Assembly (NCBI RefSeq): GCF_002999335.1
Contig: NW_020312069.1
Coordinates: 50,531-114,530, forward strand
Direction: 5' to 3'
DNA from: Cyclospora cayetanensis
Taxonomy: Eukaryota > Apicomplexa > Conoidasida > Eucoccidiorida > Eimeriidae
Length of the DNA stretch: 64,000 nucleotides
Shown here: positions 10,636 through 23,028 of the stretch, piece after piece
How positions within the stretch are numbered: position 1 is the stretch's first letter
How the letters are laid out: each line of letters starts with the position of its first letter
Position numbers and translations under genes: made by a program
Notes under the pieces: model-generated
What the model was told of the DNA's origin: nothing
What the model saw: only the letters and a program-made list of their open reading frames with translations
Databases searched by the model: none

Positions 10636-11799
10636 CCTCTTGAAACTCAAGGCACATGCAGAGCTGTTGATGCAGCATCCACTGCTGCTGCACTTCGCGC
10701 TGCCGCTACTGGGGTTGCAGCGCGTGAGCTGCGCTGGGCATGGCTGCTGAGGAGGAGGGCCGTTGCCTAAGACCCTTAAGATTTGGCTTTTCACAGCAGC
10801 GAACGCCACAGCGCAAAGCCGAGAGATACGCGCTGCCCACTCTTCCACAACGAAGGCAGCGATAACGGAGGGCGGCAAAAGTCTATGCTGGTGCCTTCGT
10901 GTGTGTACCAATGTTGGGAATGTGTGTTCTGAGTGTGTGTGTATGTGTTGTGGGTGGGTGTGTAGTTGTACAAGGGCTAATACTGAAGCTGCGTGCCGCC
11001 GTCTGTGCCTGGGGAAAAATGCAGCTCTTACCGCACTATTGAGACAGCATTAACGGCAGATGCAATACGGACGGCAATAGAAGCACAGCCACGCGGAAGG
11101 TCACCGGAGTTACTTCTTTGAGCTGAAACCCCGCCTCAGGCGCCGCCGTGTCTCTACACCCCAGTGTAGTAGGATCGGCAGCAGCCACCGCGTGTGACCT
11201 CGACTAAAAAATCAAACACTGCGTGTGCTTGAATAACAGAAGATGGACCGCGACGCTTCTATTCCCCCCGGAGGTGCGGCAAGGTCCTTAGAGGCCTCAT
11301 CGAGTGCTGCTTTATGCTAGGCTGGCAGCAGCAGCAGCAGCAGCAGCAGCCGCTGCCGCTGCAGGCAGCAGCAGCCTCTTGCAGCAGCGGCAGCCTCTGG
11401 TGTTGCCTCCGGCGATCTGGGCTCTGTGTTTTGCCTTACTTGCTGCTGAATCTGCAGAGAATTTCGACATTAGCTCCTTTGAGCTCGGGTGTATGCTCAT
11501 GCGCCGTGGCCAGGGATTTGAGGTCTAGGCTTACCAATTAACATACTACCCCTCTCTCTCCGGTGCATGCGCTCTCCTGCCCGGCTCCTCCTGCCATTTC
11601 TCAACTCCCACTTGAATTTAGGCCTAATCGCGCCTCGCCTACGCTCGCTTGGCGCATATTGGACGAGCAGCGGCAGCACCGATACAAACACAGCCCCCTT
11701 TCAGCAGCAACAGCAGCAGCAACGCCCGTTTCTGCGCAGCCATATCTTTCGGACAGATCGCAGATTGCACCATCAGACCAGCGGGAGCCTCAAACCGAG
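10636..11799. other. divergent spacer with a CAG run
   Basis: Lies between the provisional start of the minus-strand methyltransferase and the start of the plus-strand PABPN1-like gene. The first 280 nt remain open in the methyltransferase frame and may be coding. The rest holds a GT-rich stretch (10,910-10,970), a CAG run at 11,325-11,350 and probable promoters for both genes. Confidence 0.4.
11325..11350. repeat. (CAG)n run
   Basis: Nearly nine uninterrupted CAG/GCA units, followed by imperfect GCNGCN repeats to about 11,395. No surrounding reading frame is convincing, so this one may be non-coding. Confidence 0.85.
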
Positions 11800-13689
11800 A
11801 TGGAATCAACAGCGCCAGCAACTGCAGCAGCGCCTGCAGCAGCAGCAGCACCCCCAACTGGTGCCGTACCGGCTGCAGCAGCATCGCCTGCAGCGGCACT
11901 GGCAGCAGCTTCCCCGTCCGCTGCAGCGATTGCAAAGTGTGATCCGGTGTCAGCAGATAGCAAGAGTGCAGGTTAGCGGCTGTTTCGTCTGCCGTGTCGC
12001 TAGGATTGCAGATGCTAACTAGGGGTCTCATAGGCGGGCGATCTCGAAAGGATGTCTTACGCCTTTGGCTTCTCGAACTGTGTGTTTCTGTGTGCAATTT
12101 TTTGCGTGGCAGAGGCTGTGGTGTCTGGTTTCGACCAAGAGTGGGCTGAGCTGCAGAAGCTGCAAGTAGGCGGCCTCAAAACGTCTTGCGATGGCATCCT
12201 ACCCTGTGCCTCCACCTCTTCATCCCCTTAAGTGGCAGCAGCTCTCGCAGCAGGCGAGGGTGTGGAGGTTCTATGGCCATTACATATTGCATGGCTGCGT
12301 CTTCTGCTGCTGCGGTGCATGCATTCCAGGATTTACAGGAAGACGCAGAGTTCGGCTCTCTGCTGCAGCCCGGAGAAGGCGCTGCAGCAGACAGTGCAGC
12401 AGCCGCCGCCGCTGCTGCAACGGATGCAGACAAGCGGTCTGTGTATGTCGGCAATGTGGGTAGCTCTGCTAACGTTGGGAGTGATGCGGCCCTGCATTTA
12501 GTCTGCGGAAGTTGCTCATTGGGTGTACCTGCGTCTTCCTGGGGCGCATGTGCATGCATACATGCACATGCACGGAGGATCTGCAATGGTATTTTCAAGG
12601 ATGCATACGTTTTTTGCAGGTCGATTATTCAGCGACGCCAGCTGATTTGCAGGAGCACTTCAAGGGTTGCGGGCAAATAAATCGCATCACGATCATGGTT
12701 GATAAGTTTACCGGCCACCCAAAGGGTCAGTGGCTGCCCTTAGCAGCGGCGATATTTTTTGCTGCTGCCTCTCAGCGGGGGTTGCTGGTGGGGTGCGGAG
12801 CAACGACGGCAAGATGGCGTGACGGCTGGTGTTGCAGGGGAGGGCTGCTGCTGCTGCCTTCGCTGGTAGGGCGCCGCATGCTCACCGAGTTGCGCTGCCT
12901 GCTGCCGCTGCAGGATACGCATACATCGAATTTACCTCCGAGGTTGCTGCTCAACACGCCGTCCTGCTCTCCGATTCGACATTGAAGGACAGGCAGATCA
13001 AGGCAAGCGCGCACGGCTGCCCTTTGTCGAGCGAGCACTGCACGCGTGGGTGAAAGCTTGTGCGTGGATTGCACGAGAGAGGCCCCCCTTTTTGCTGGGT
13101 GTGTCTTGACAGGTCGTGTCCAAGCGGAAGAATATTCCAGGAATGTCTCGAGGCCGAGGGGGCGGGTGGAGACCTCGAGGGGGGCCCCTTCCTTTCAGAG
13201 GGAGGTGGGTGTTTGGGTGGCACGGCCTGAGCAACGGGGGTGGTAGGGGGGAGTGCAGGAGGCAGTGGAGGCGTTCGCCTCGGTGACTTGGTGGCTGCAT
13301 GCGTGCTTGCTCCGGTGTGCCCCTGTAGTCGACTTTAGCCTCTTGTAACTCCTCTGGGTTCGCTTCGCATGCATCGCCGAGCGGCCCCAAGATACACGTA
13401 AAAGGCCGTGTGCAAAGGGACAGGGGTTTCGTGAACCTATGTGGGTGTTTCCTCGTGAAAATGTACGTATGTATGTATGTGTGGAGTATCTGTGTGTGTA
13501 TATTTGCCTATATATATACATGTATTACGTACGTAAAATGCATATTATACATGCATATAGATGTCTACCTGGGTGTATGTCTGTCTGACTGTTTGTCTGT
13601 CTATACGCAGAGGCAGGGGAGGTTCGGGCTTTCGGCCGGTATACCGCGGTCGGGGGGGTGCGGCTCGCGGCTACGGCCGGCCATATTAG
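11800..13689 (+). CDS. nuclear poly(A)-binding protein, PABPN1/Pab2 type
   Basis: Seven exons give one 238-residue frame: 11800-11971, 12113-12165, 12330-12455, 12620-12725, 12914-13002, 13113-13204, 13611-13689. The order is an Ala/Pro-rich start, a short acidic coiled coil ([12 protein letters not shown], about residues 63-75), an 8-Ala run, one RRM and an Arg-Gly tail. RNP2 is VYVGNV (113-118) and RNP1 is KGYAYIEF (152-159). The stretch [17 protein letters not shown] matches the PABPN1 signature after the RRM, and the last exon ([17 protein letters not shown], ending GRPY) is the RGG tail. Known members bind poly(A) in the nucleus and set tail length. Intron 5 (13003-13112) has a GC donor (AAG|GCAAGC), required because it makes the exact RQIK-V junction. 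Intron 6 is 406 nt and full of GT/TA microsatellite. The length is shorter than human PABPN1 (306) but usual for the lower-eukaryote form. Confidence 0.93.
13464..13560. repeat. GTAT/GT/TA microsatellite in an intron
   Basis: GTATGTATGTATGTGT, then TGTGTGTGTATAT, then CTATATATATACATG and TACGTACG form a low-complexity block in the last intron of the PABPN1-like gene. Confidence 0.8.
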
Positions 13690-14607
13690 AGGCTGCAAAT
13701 GCCTAGAGCCGCAAGCAGCCAATGCGTCTTGCGTGTCTGCGTGCCGAGGGGGGTTCTCGTATTGTTCTTCCTACTGCAATGCTCTGAATGAGGCCTTGCA
13801 GCCGCCTTGGGGTGGGTGCAACGGCGGGCGCGGTGGCAAACGCCAGCGACAAGTGCCACACAAACAGGGGGGAAGAGGGGCAGTTGTAGCGGCGGGAGAG
13901 GAGGTGCGTGGCCACGCTGCGTACTGCCTCGCTGCACCTGCAGCAGCAGCAGATGCGTGGACTGTGTTTAGAGTCCTTTCCCGCATTTATATATATATAG
14001 CGCTGTGTGTATGCTTTCTAAGATTCGCCACTTCGGCGAAGATCACCAGCCATAAAGAAATAATAAAATGTTTATAGTATGCTCGCTAAGAGAGCCTGCC
14101 GTGCCGCCGCCTCTTGTGCTGCCCTGCCCAAGACTCTCAATGCCTGTGCAGTGGCAGTGCATGCTGTACTCCTGCACGTCGGCGGCAGCTTCAAAGCGCC
14201 TGTTAGGCGGATCGCTCGAAAAGTTACAAAAAATGCGGATTCTTTAATTGGCAGATTCATAGTTTCTGCGTGGAACCGGCTCGCAGGAGCGAAACCGGAG
14301 CAACAATGTAGATATGGTGCTGACGCCTTTAAGCGCACATGTTGCACATGCGCAGACGGCTGCCCCATATGCATGCATGCATGCATGTAGCGTAGACACC
14401 CCGCAACGGAGCACGTGAGGCTACCCCCGAGCTCACCACTCTCCCTGTAATCCTCTACCGCGCGCACTCACTCAGCCGCGGAACTGGCTAGACTGCCGCC
14501 TCGGGCTGCCACTTAGAGAGTCAGTACTCGCTCCCGCATGCGGCCGTACCACGGCAGTGTCAAGACACACTACACGGATTCGGAAGCAGCTTGTTCGGCT
14601 GCACGGT
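13690..14607. other. 3' flank between convergent genes; no gene recognised
   Basis: Lies between the PABPN1-like stop and the end of the minus-strand gene at 14608. Overlapping frames at about 14,072-14,467 are open on both strands for 103-131 codons, but neither has family motifs. An (ATGC)n run is at 14,369-14,387. Confidence 0.4.
14369..14387. repeat. (ATGC)n microsatellite
   Basis: Almost five tandem ATGC units; the run is self-complementary. Confidence 0.85.
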
Positions 14608-15285
14608 TTAAGGCCACTGGCGACGGTACGCGGCGATGCGCTTCTGATCAAATAGCTTCTGCCTCCACTGCCTCTTCTCCTGAAGGGTCTTCCTCTGTTC
14701 TACTGGGATGTGCTGCTGCTCCTGTTGTTGAGCCAGTTGCTGTAGCAGCAGCAGTAACTGCTGCTTCACCCTCTCCTTGTTTTGCTGCTGTGAAGGGGTG
14801 TCCTCGCACCGCAACAATAGCACGCCTGCAGCGCTCACCGCGTGTTTCTGCTGTTGCTGTAACCGTTCCTGCAAAAGGCGGCACAGCCAGGTTTGCTTCT
14901 TGATATCGAGTCGCAGCTGCACCTTACTGCTGCTTTTGTTGCTGCTTTGGCCCCCTGGTTTGCCGCTCCGGCTACTGCGGAACTCGACTTCACTCCAGTT
15001 AACGCCCTTCCCCCTAAAGCCGCACTCTCGTGATTCTGCGTCCTCTGAGCCGCATGCACATAGCCTTCGGCTGCTAGAGCTGGGGTGGCACTCGCTGCTG
15101 TCTCGAGAGTTTCTTAGAAGGTATCTTTTGAAGAGGCTTCTCCCTATGGGGCAGCTCCTGTTTCTTAGAGTGGCAGTGGCGAGCCCTCCCATGCGGGTGC
15201 AGATATCCGCCGCTGCCGTGAAGGCTGCTGTAACAGGTACGCCAGGGGCACAAGCACCAAGAGTCGCATATAGCGGAGGCTTCAT
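14608..15285 (-). CDS. unrecognised Gln/Ser-rich basic protein (225 aa, possibly partial)
   Basis: A continuous minus-strand frame of 225 codons. It reads as a Ser/Arg/Cys-rich start, a middle with KVQLRLDIKKQTWLCRLLQE (the best candidate for folded sequence), then Gln/Leu-rich helices (EQQHIPVEQRKTLQEKRQW) and a basic end QKLFDQKRIAAYRRQWP. The end looks like a genuine C-terminus of a nuclear or RNA-associated protein, but no family is recognised. Upstream of 15285 another frame stays open to 15466, so 5' exons may exist. The opposite strand has a 253-codon frame full of Cys/Leu runs, which I take as the antisense shadow of CAG tracts. Confidence 0.5.
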   Translation of the reverse strand: MKPPLYATLGACAPGVPVTAAFTAAADICTRMGGLATATLRNRSCPIGRSLFKRYLLRNSRDSSECHPSSSSRRLCACGSEDAESRECGFRGKGVNWSEVEFRSSRSGKPGGQSSNKSSSKVQLRLDIKKQTWLCRLLQERLQQQQKHAVSAAGVLLLRCEDTPSQQQNKERVKQQLLLLLQQLAQQQEQQHIPVEQRKTLQEKRQWRQKLFDQKRIAAYRRQWP

Positions 15286-17653
15286 TACGCAAGCGGATTG
15301 GGTGGTTGTTGCCCCTCTTGCTGCCGAAGGTGCTGGTTGCGCCTGCTGGTACTGCTGCTACAAGATCGGCCCTGACGGCACCGCCAGCGCTGATGCCGTT
15401 ACCCGACTGCTCGTTTCTTTCAGTGCACAGCCGCTGCACACGCGTCACAGAAAAAGAGTTGTGCACCCCCTTACGGACACATATCCCAGCTTTTCACCCC
15501 AGAAGTTGCAGAAGACACGTTTAAAATTCATGGCTTAGTTCACATAGTCAAATGTTAGGGTGTCGGAAGTGTGGGGCTGTAGGGGCCCTTCCTTGACGTA
15601 TGCAGAATAGAAGTCTTTTCATTAGGTCTAACACACTCTCCACAGTTTGGGTCCTTAGATTTTCATCAGCATCTAGCGTTTTTCACGAGGGGTGAATGGC
15701 TTCAGGGGCCGAGTTGGACGCACAAAAGCGACACAGAATCCTTTGGCGCCGGGGTCGTACATACCACTGGAAATAGGCTCTTCTTTTATGCAGGAGATGT
15801 GAATTATGGTTTACTTTGTAGTAGGGCATGCATTGGCTAGCCTTCGTGTGGCATTCTGGGGCTCTCAGCATAGTGAGCACGCACAAACCACAATCCAAAA
15901 GCTGGTTCCACCAGTCGCCACACCCTGCCACAAAGCTGCGGCGAGAATGACCAGATCCGCCCCGAGAATAGCAGTAAGAGAGGCAAAAGTCTCTCATTGA
16001 TTCATTTCAAAACGGGCACTTTTGCTGCTTTTGGTGCTCCCTACAGTCTAGCACCTACTGATGTCGGATGGTAAGAATTCCGAATCAAGTGTGGACATGA
16101 GACTTGATGGTTTCCACAGGGATCCCATGAATACTAAACAAGCCTTCCTTAGCTTCAACGTGTTGCTAAGTCAACAAATTCTACAAAAAGGCAGTGGTTG
16201 CTTCCCCAGAGACCTGGAGATGAAGGTAACTGCAGTCTTCTGCTATTAGAAATTACCACGTTAATCGTTCCATATAACGACGTAGGCATTGAAACGAGAG
16301 CTGCCGCGGATAGGAATGGCTTGCATGGCATCCACTTTGGATACAGATACGGCCCTTCCTACTGTTGTAATGCACGCGGTAGATATCTCGAGCTCCCACT
16401 TTAGACCACCCTAAGAAGGTGCTTGGCTCGAGATCAGAACAAACTTAAGAAAATTCCATGAAGTGTTCTTCTAGCAAGACTTGCTTCTATTCCTGCCCGC
16501 ACCCCTGAGAAGAAGACGCAATGTTCCGTGCGTGCGTAATAAATGTACAATGCAACTTGCTGCAAGTGGTTGCGTGACTGGAGGGTGCAGCAACGCGCAT
16601 TCAAGGTTAGCTAAACCTCATGCCGAAGCCATGGAACGTTCAGGAAAGCAAAGTAGAAAGCCCCTGCGTGAGAGCATTCAATAACTTTCCACAAAGTGCA
16701 CATTTTGTTTGGCGTTAACTGCCTCCTTACGGAGGACTTTCACGGATCATTGCATATAAGGCAGCTGCGGGAGAGAAATTCTCCCTGGTAAGTTCAAGAG
16801 CTGTGTATATTTGGAGCTGCAGGGGAATACACTCACGACAGACCACCCTTTGAATGTGTTGCACCTCATGTTGTCCTGCGTGCGGCACCCTGTTGGCACT
16901 TTCACGCACATTCAAAGGAAGTCGACTAGGCAAAAGCAATCAGGGCATTGGCGAGGGGAAGAAGGCGCGGAGAGATGTAGGCTCGAAAGGACGGCTAACG
17001 AAATAGGGCACTATAGATGAAGAAATCGTCAGATCAGCATTAACACACACACACGAAGCACGCAACGGGAAGGCAACCATTTTGTAAGGGGGACGATCAC
17101 TTCAGACAGCGGCGAATAGACTTCGCCTTTATTTTACAGTCATTTGCCTCATTGGCAATGGGTTGCCGACACTCCCTTCCTTTCGTCTATTCTTATTCCT
17201 CTTGTCGTCCTCTCTGTAGCCTTATTCTCTCTTGACAATGTCTACACGTAGAGTACGTTGATGATCAGTGCAAAAGACTAGAGGGGCTTCCATTATGACT
17301 TCGAGATATTGCGCAAGAACACCTTGCCGCGACATACACTCTACCTTTTTCCGTTGCCTTGTGCGTTCCCTCTCTTTCTCCCCCTAGTATTCCAGCCCCC
17401 GTCTTCCTCTTTAACCCTTTCCCCCCTCGTCTATGAACATCCTCTGATAATCTTAGAGGTGCCTGCAATGGCTGAGGCCCGATTTCCATTGTGCGCAGCG
17501 AGACGGTTTATTACAAATCTGCGTAAATCTGCTTTGCCATGCCTCCTTCGTAGCTGCAGCCTCACGTTTCTCCCACTGATGTTGCTGTTCCCACCTCTTT
17601 TGCCTTTGGCTAATGCTGGTGCGGGTTCTCTAGTGTCAACAAAAGCGCAATTT
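15286..17653. other. intergenic, no gene recognised
   Basis: About 2.4 kb between the 14608-15285 gene and the end of mnmG. Frames are short (60-130 codons) and without motifs. GC content drops in the middle part. No tRNA, repeat array or transposon motif was found. Confidence 0.4.
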
Positions 17654-20600
17654 TTAAGCACCACTAGTTTTGGCAGCAGCAGCAAGGCCAGCGTCTGCAC
17701 AGGCTTCCCCGTCAACCGCAGCCGTAGCCTTAGCAGCAAACGTTGCGCGCTTGGAACGGGATCTCCGTATAAGCTGCAGGAGAGAGGCTGGGCGAAGGCA
17801 GCCAAGGCGTGCAGCCTCTCTGAAGGTGCGGGGTCTGTACCGCCTAAGGCAGTCGATCTCCTCCAGACACAAGAAGGGGTACTGCTCTCTGCATGCACAA
17901 CAAAGATGCGCACAGCAATAGAATGCTATCAAGGTCGATGCCCAGACGGAAAGCGTGAAAAGCGCTGGCAGTCGAAATCCTGAAACGAACGCCACTGCCG
18001 GTTGAAAAGGACGAACCTACATCATACCCTTCCCCCAATTTTTCCACTCCTTCAGGAACGGCGACCCACGCATGGAGGTGGACATGCGTGCGCGCACTCG
18101 TACAGATTTTTGTGCCTCCACCCCGCAGAGGCCCTATTGACTTGTGTCAGGCTTCGCTTTCATGCGAGTCAACAATACGCAGCAGAGAAAAACCTCTTCC
18201 TACCTTCCCAGATCTTCCGGTATTGGGTGGTCCGACCGGGCAGCTTCGGCTTCTCTTTCTTCCCTTCTAAAGTAGAACGAATATCGCACCTCTGCGTAGA
18301 CCGTGCTCGCAATGGAGCTCCCAAAAGAGGGGCAGAGACACTGCTGTAAGAGAAGCACTGCAGCATTTGCCTCCTCGCCACCGTCTGCCCTCTCGGGCAC
18401 TCTCTCTAAGCCACCGAAAGCCAAGCTGCTCGAAGCGGCGTTGCCCTTGCTGCCCATGAGCTCATCCAGCATCAGCGATACCAGCAACTGCAGCGCAACG
18501 CAATCACGACCCAAATGAGGGTGTTCCTGGGGCCCTCCAAGAGCATTTATAGGCCGCTCGGAGAAGCCGTCAATGGTCGGCGACGTAGAACTCGGCGGCT
18601 TGCGCTGGGCAGCGTTCTGCTCGTTTTCGTCTTCGCGGTGACCTTCTTGTGAGGCCTCTGGAAGGGCCGTACTGCGGCAGCTGGTGTTCGGTTGCTCGAG
18701 TTTCGCTAAGGCGGGGGGCAGTCCTGCGAGGAGCTGCGCTGCCGTCCATCGGCGATGCCCTTTTCCAACTGCCAACTGCCAACTCTCTAGACCTAGCAGC
18801 AGCAGGGAGGCTGGGGCCTTGATGCGCTCCGCATGCACCGCGCGAGAAACGGCTGCCCCTTCCGCAGGAAGAGGCGCTGCAGACGTCAGAGGACCTCTTT
18901 GGGGTGCTACCAGAGTTTCCTCTTCGCCTGCCTGTGCCGCTTTCGCAGCCGCCCCTGTTAGGGTCACTGTGTCTGCGGCTGCTGCTGCCGAGGCTGCACT
19001 GGCGCCGAGCTGAGGAAGCTGCACTTTCCGCCGAAGCGCAGCGATGGCCTCACTGACGCGGGAGGCCCACTGGGTGGCTGGCAGCTCAAAGTTCCTGCAG
19101 AGGGACGCGTAATGCAGCACGCGGCATGCACTGAGATGCTGCAGAAAAAGTAAGGTGTCAGATCTCTTTCTGTGCAGCAGCAGCAGCCGAGTGGCAGTGG
19201 CGGGCGGCCGAGCACACGAATAACAGGCAGAAGCACCCGCAGGAGTACACCCCCAGCAAGCCTAAGAGCAATAGTACATAGCAGCAATAGTCTATCGCAG
19301 AACATCCGCTCTAGGGTGAACGGAGGCGGCACCAACACTAACAGAGAGAGCGTGTTGCATCTATTCAAAGAGAGACGCGTGGAGCATGCGGCTAGAGAGG
19401 CACAAACGGCGTGTGAGCCCCGAGGGAGCGGCAGGCAGGCAGGTAGGTAGGTAGGCTGACGGGCCGGCCTCTAAACAAAACACACGAACACAAGCAACTC
19501 GCATCGCGCCTACCGGATAAGATCTACGAGCCTCTGCACATTCTCCATTTTCTTCCTCGCCCTCGTAACCTTGGGGTGATGCTGTGGCAAGAGACCCCCA
19601 TGGAGGACCCTGGGCAGCAGTCTCTCCGCCGCATTGTCACAGCGGACGGACAGGCGGGATGGCACGCGAGCGGCGAACGCTCGTAGAGGCTCTGTAGCGT
19701 TCCGTGACGTCAGTTGCTCTGCAAGAGCTCCTGCCATGCTAGCTCGAGAGTCCAACACGACGCACTCTGGCAGACACGGCGAGGCAACACTGCTAGCGGT
19801 GGTGCCCAAGTTGAGTGAACTGGCGGCAGTGTGCGTGCTCTGGCATTCGACTAGCTTGCTGTGCTTCAAGCGCGAGCTCCTTGCAGGCGGAGGGCAGGCT
19901 GCTGTCTCTGCCGAGCTGCTATTGGGCAGTGTGGCTGCGTAAGCACTTCCTACAGCTCCGCCTCCTCTCTCATCTGCACTGGCTGCTGCCACTGCTGGGG
20001 TCGCTGTATGGGAGATGTCGCTATAAGGGGCCTTGCGAAACCTCGCTTTCTGCGCCCTTGCAAAGAGACCAGCGTTCCAGCCTGCGAGGAGCCCTAGGGC
20101 TGCGGCTTCTTCATATCCTGCAGCGCCAGTTGGCACGCACGTCCAAGCAGGCAAGCCGACCGCGAAGGGGAGTCAAGATCACATCGTAAGGCTAAGCGAA
20201 GCCGGCGCGGTACATGAGCCGGCTTAGCAAATGAGAGGCGGCTAGCCAGCCTGTTTTATTTAGAGAGGCGATGGAGGGGCCGAGGCAGCAGCAACAGTTA
20301 CTGCGCAGGGCTTTTTCTGGAGCGGCGGGTGCGTCTGTTTAAGGAGTTTCAGCGGCGACAAGCAAGCAGACAGCAGCACAAAGAGAAGCGCGGACGCACG
20401 CAGTACGAGAACACGCAAGAAGGCGTGTCGGAAGGAGAGGCCTAGCTGACCGACCTGTGGTGCCAAGGACCTGGCCTGCAAGGAAGAGCCCTTGCACAGC
20501 CTTTGCCTCGAGGGCCTCCTTTACGTCTGTTCCTTGAACTACAAGATACTCCACGTCGTATGCGACGCGCAGCATCTGCGCAGCCTCTAGACCGGCGATC

Positions 20601-23028
20601 GACTGGAGGAGCTGCTGCTGAACTGCCGGAGGAAAAGCGCCCGAGAGGCCCCCCGGATACACCACCGTCATTTGGGGGTCTTCGGGCTCGAGCCAAATCA
20701 CGTGCGACGAGTTGTTCGGAAACTGACGGATCTACAGATGGCACACACGCTCACTGAAGTCTACAAAAGCATTCGTTTAGAGTGCGTGCGCGCGGAGTTC
20801 GGAGGCGTTCGCCTCTGGCAAAAAGAGGCTCCACAAAGTTGCAATTCGAGAGTACCAGTGGAGCGCTGGGAGCGGTGCGCGGCATTCAAGTCTTAGGCTT
20901 CCTGCTGGACGTTGCTTGCCTTGTTAGCAATGGAAGGGCAATATCTGGGCCCGACGCCTTGGCCGTCATCCCCTAGATGCACTGGAAGACTTTTTAAGTG
21001 TTCCAGAACGATTTTCTTGGTTTGGTCGGTCGTGCGCCCTATATAGCACTCGATCCAGGCCTCCCTCCTCCGCCGCAGCTGCTCAGGCGTATGTGCTCCT
21101 GAGAAGGGGCGAGGCGTTGGATCTGACGGTTGACGCTGCAGGCGAGAGAAGTCTATAGACGTGCCCAGGAGACGCGCGGGTGTGCCTGCGCAGCAGCAGT
21201 AACAGCATGCACGATTGCAGATTGCAGCAGGGGTATCCGCTCCATGAAGAAGAAAGGACTCGGAAGAGGCGGCGAGAACGGCCAAAGGCACCCACAATTG
21301 CAGCCGTCCCAAGGCTTCACAAGAGCGCCATTCGGCCTTCGTGCAGGGCGCAAAGCAAACCCTTTAAAGCAGATGGGGGGCCTCTGAGGTCCCCAGGAGG
21401 CCCCCCTCCCCCCCTGTCACCCTCTCCCACTCTCCCTTCCACGGATGCCTCATGTTGCACTAAGTGAGTTCAAGCACATAGGAGGCGGCATCTGGGGTAG
21501 AGCGTGAGCCGCGCCACCTGTGCCTCCGAACGCAGGGGTCCTATTAGTGGCCGCCTATCAAAGAATTTCCTTTCCATCGCACTCGCTTGATGCCAGGCAG
21601 CCTACCCGTCTTGAAGTGCGTCATATGCAAGCCGAGTCTCTGCAGCGATGCTGCAAGGCACTTCGCTGCCGGCTCCACGTCACAGATGGCGTCTGGCAAG
21701 GGCTGCTGGTGATGGCGGGCGCGCTGCATCGGCTTCTGCAGAGCGGCTGCGTTCTCTGCGACTGCAGCCTCTGCTCTGGAATGCATGCGGCCGCCTTCTG
21801 CTCGGCTGCTACCCACGGCAACAACGGCATCCAAGAAGGTGCCTGCCGCAACGACAACCGCTGAAGCTTCGAGCTCCGCTCCCCCCTTCAGCCGCACGCC
21901 GCATACCCTCTGCTGTCGCCGCTGCTGCAGCCACCCTCCTTGCGCTGTGTCCTGCGGCTGCTGCCCCGTAGTTTCCGTGAGAACGTCTTCCGCGACAGCG
22001 TCCACGACAGTCAGGGAAGGCTGGAACGCCCTCAGAAACCTCCGCATACAGCCGGCGAAGCGTCGCCTGTCTAACTGCACTCTAGGAGCCCATGCAGCAG
22101 GACCCCTCGAGACATTCAGCACCCTCCAGTGCACTGCGGCAATATCGGCTGCCCGGCCTAAAAGGCCCCCGCATGCGTCTACCTCGCAAACAAGGTGGCT
22201 TTTCCCGCTGCCGCCAATAGACGGGTTGCACGAGAGAACTCCGACTGAAGCCATGCCTCCTGGCGAAATCAGCGCAACGCGCAGGCCCAAACGCGAGGCG
22301 GCCACTGCAGCCTCTACGCCTGCATGGCCTCCCCCCAGCACTGCAACATCAAAGGGCAGCAAGGAAGAACTAAGTGGCTCCTGAACATGCGTATACAGTT
22401 CTCCTGCCGGCGGAAGGACGTTATGCGGAGGCGGAGGAGGGGAGTCCTTGCCAGGTGACCCCTGGTGCGACTGGAGGCGGTTACTGCGCACCTCCATGTG
22501 TGGTTTCCCCTGGAGTTGCTGGGTGGGCTGCTCTGACAACGGCTCCTCAACAGTTTCAGCCGCTGCACTGCTCAAAGCCTCATCGATTTGATGCTGCAGG
22601 TGCTGATGCTGCTTGTCGGCGCCGTGCTGCTGCTGCAGCTCGTGCTGCAGCTCCTGTAATCGCTGCCGCAGAAACACCCGCTTCCGGGAGGATGAGGCCT
22701 GCTGCCATTCAGAAAAGCCATTATCAGCAGCATAAAGCGGTCTGTTGCCTCGGCCATTGGTGCTTCGTCCTCCTTCTTTTGCGGTACTGTCGGTGCTGCT
22801 GCGGAGGCTATGTGCTGGTGCTTTCAGGAAGCGTGCGTGGGTACATAAAATACTTCTTGGGACCTGCTTTGTGCTCCTCTTGTTGTTGCCGCTGCTGCTG
22901 ATGCTGCTTCGGCAAATGCTGGTGTGCGTGCCGGGTGAAGCTGCGAGAAGCATGAAGGAAGTGGCGTTCGGCAAGACAGCGGGCAACCCCAGCAATAGCA
23001 CTAGCAAGAGGCGCTGCTGCTGCATCAT
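17654..23028 (-). CDS. mnmG: tRNA uridine-5-carboxymethylaminomethyl modification enzyme MnmG/GidA, probably plastid-targeted
   Basis: Six minus-strand exons join in perfect phase: 23028-21606, 21185-20920, 20731-20455, 20117-19514, 19130-18204, 17888-17654 (1243 aa, twice the bacterial ~630). Residues 1-30 are a hydrophobic signal peptide (RLLLVLLLGLPAVLPNATS). A ~195-residue Ser/Arg/Gln-rich leader follows, the bipartite form of apicoplast import. The FAD site VLGGGHAGVEAA is near residue 230, and CNPSIGGSGKSHLVCEVD is signature 1. GVGPRYCPSIANK carries the conserved catalytic Cys, and QGLFLAGQVLGTTGYEEAAA is signature 2. The C-terminal tRNA-binding part ends LRRYRPRTFREAARLG. With MnmE, family members modify U34 of tRNAs. 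Low-complexity inserts of ~95 and ~200 residues interrupt exons 4 and 5. Intron 2 (20919-20732) has a GC donor (AAG|GCAAGC), demanded by the junction SIANK-IRQFPNN. Mitochondrial targeting is the alternative. Confidence 0.93.

Noticed and set aside
13003..13052. Read-through and use of a GT donor at the ..GTGGGTGAAAG site instead of the GC donor in the PABPN1-like gene
   Set aside because: It would add about 16 unrelated residues exactly inside the conserved RQIKV junction and shift the frame relative to the next exon.
14777..15538. 253-codon plus-strand frame
   Set aside because: Cys/Leu-rich antisense of the Gln-rich minus-strand gene at 14608-15285.
17309..17983. 224-codon plus-strand frame resembling a signal peptide plus plastid transit peptide
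   Set aside because: It lies opposite the last mnmG exon, whose minus-strand frame matches the MnmG C-terminal domain and phases perfectly with exon 5. The hydrophobic Leu/Pro run is the antisense of non-coding flank and exon.
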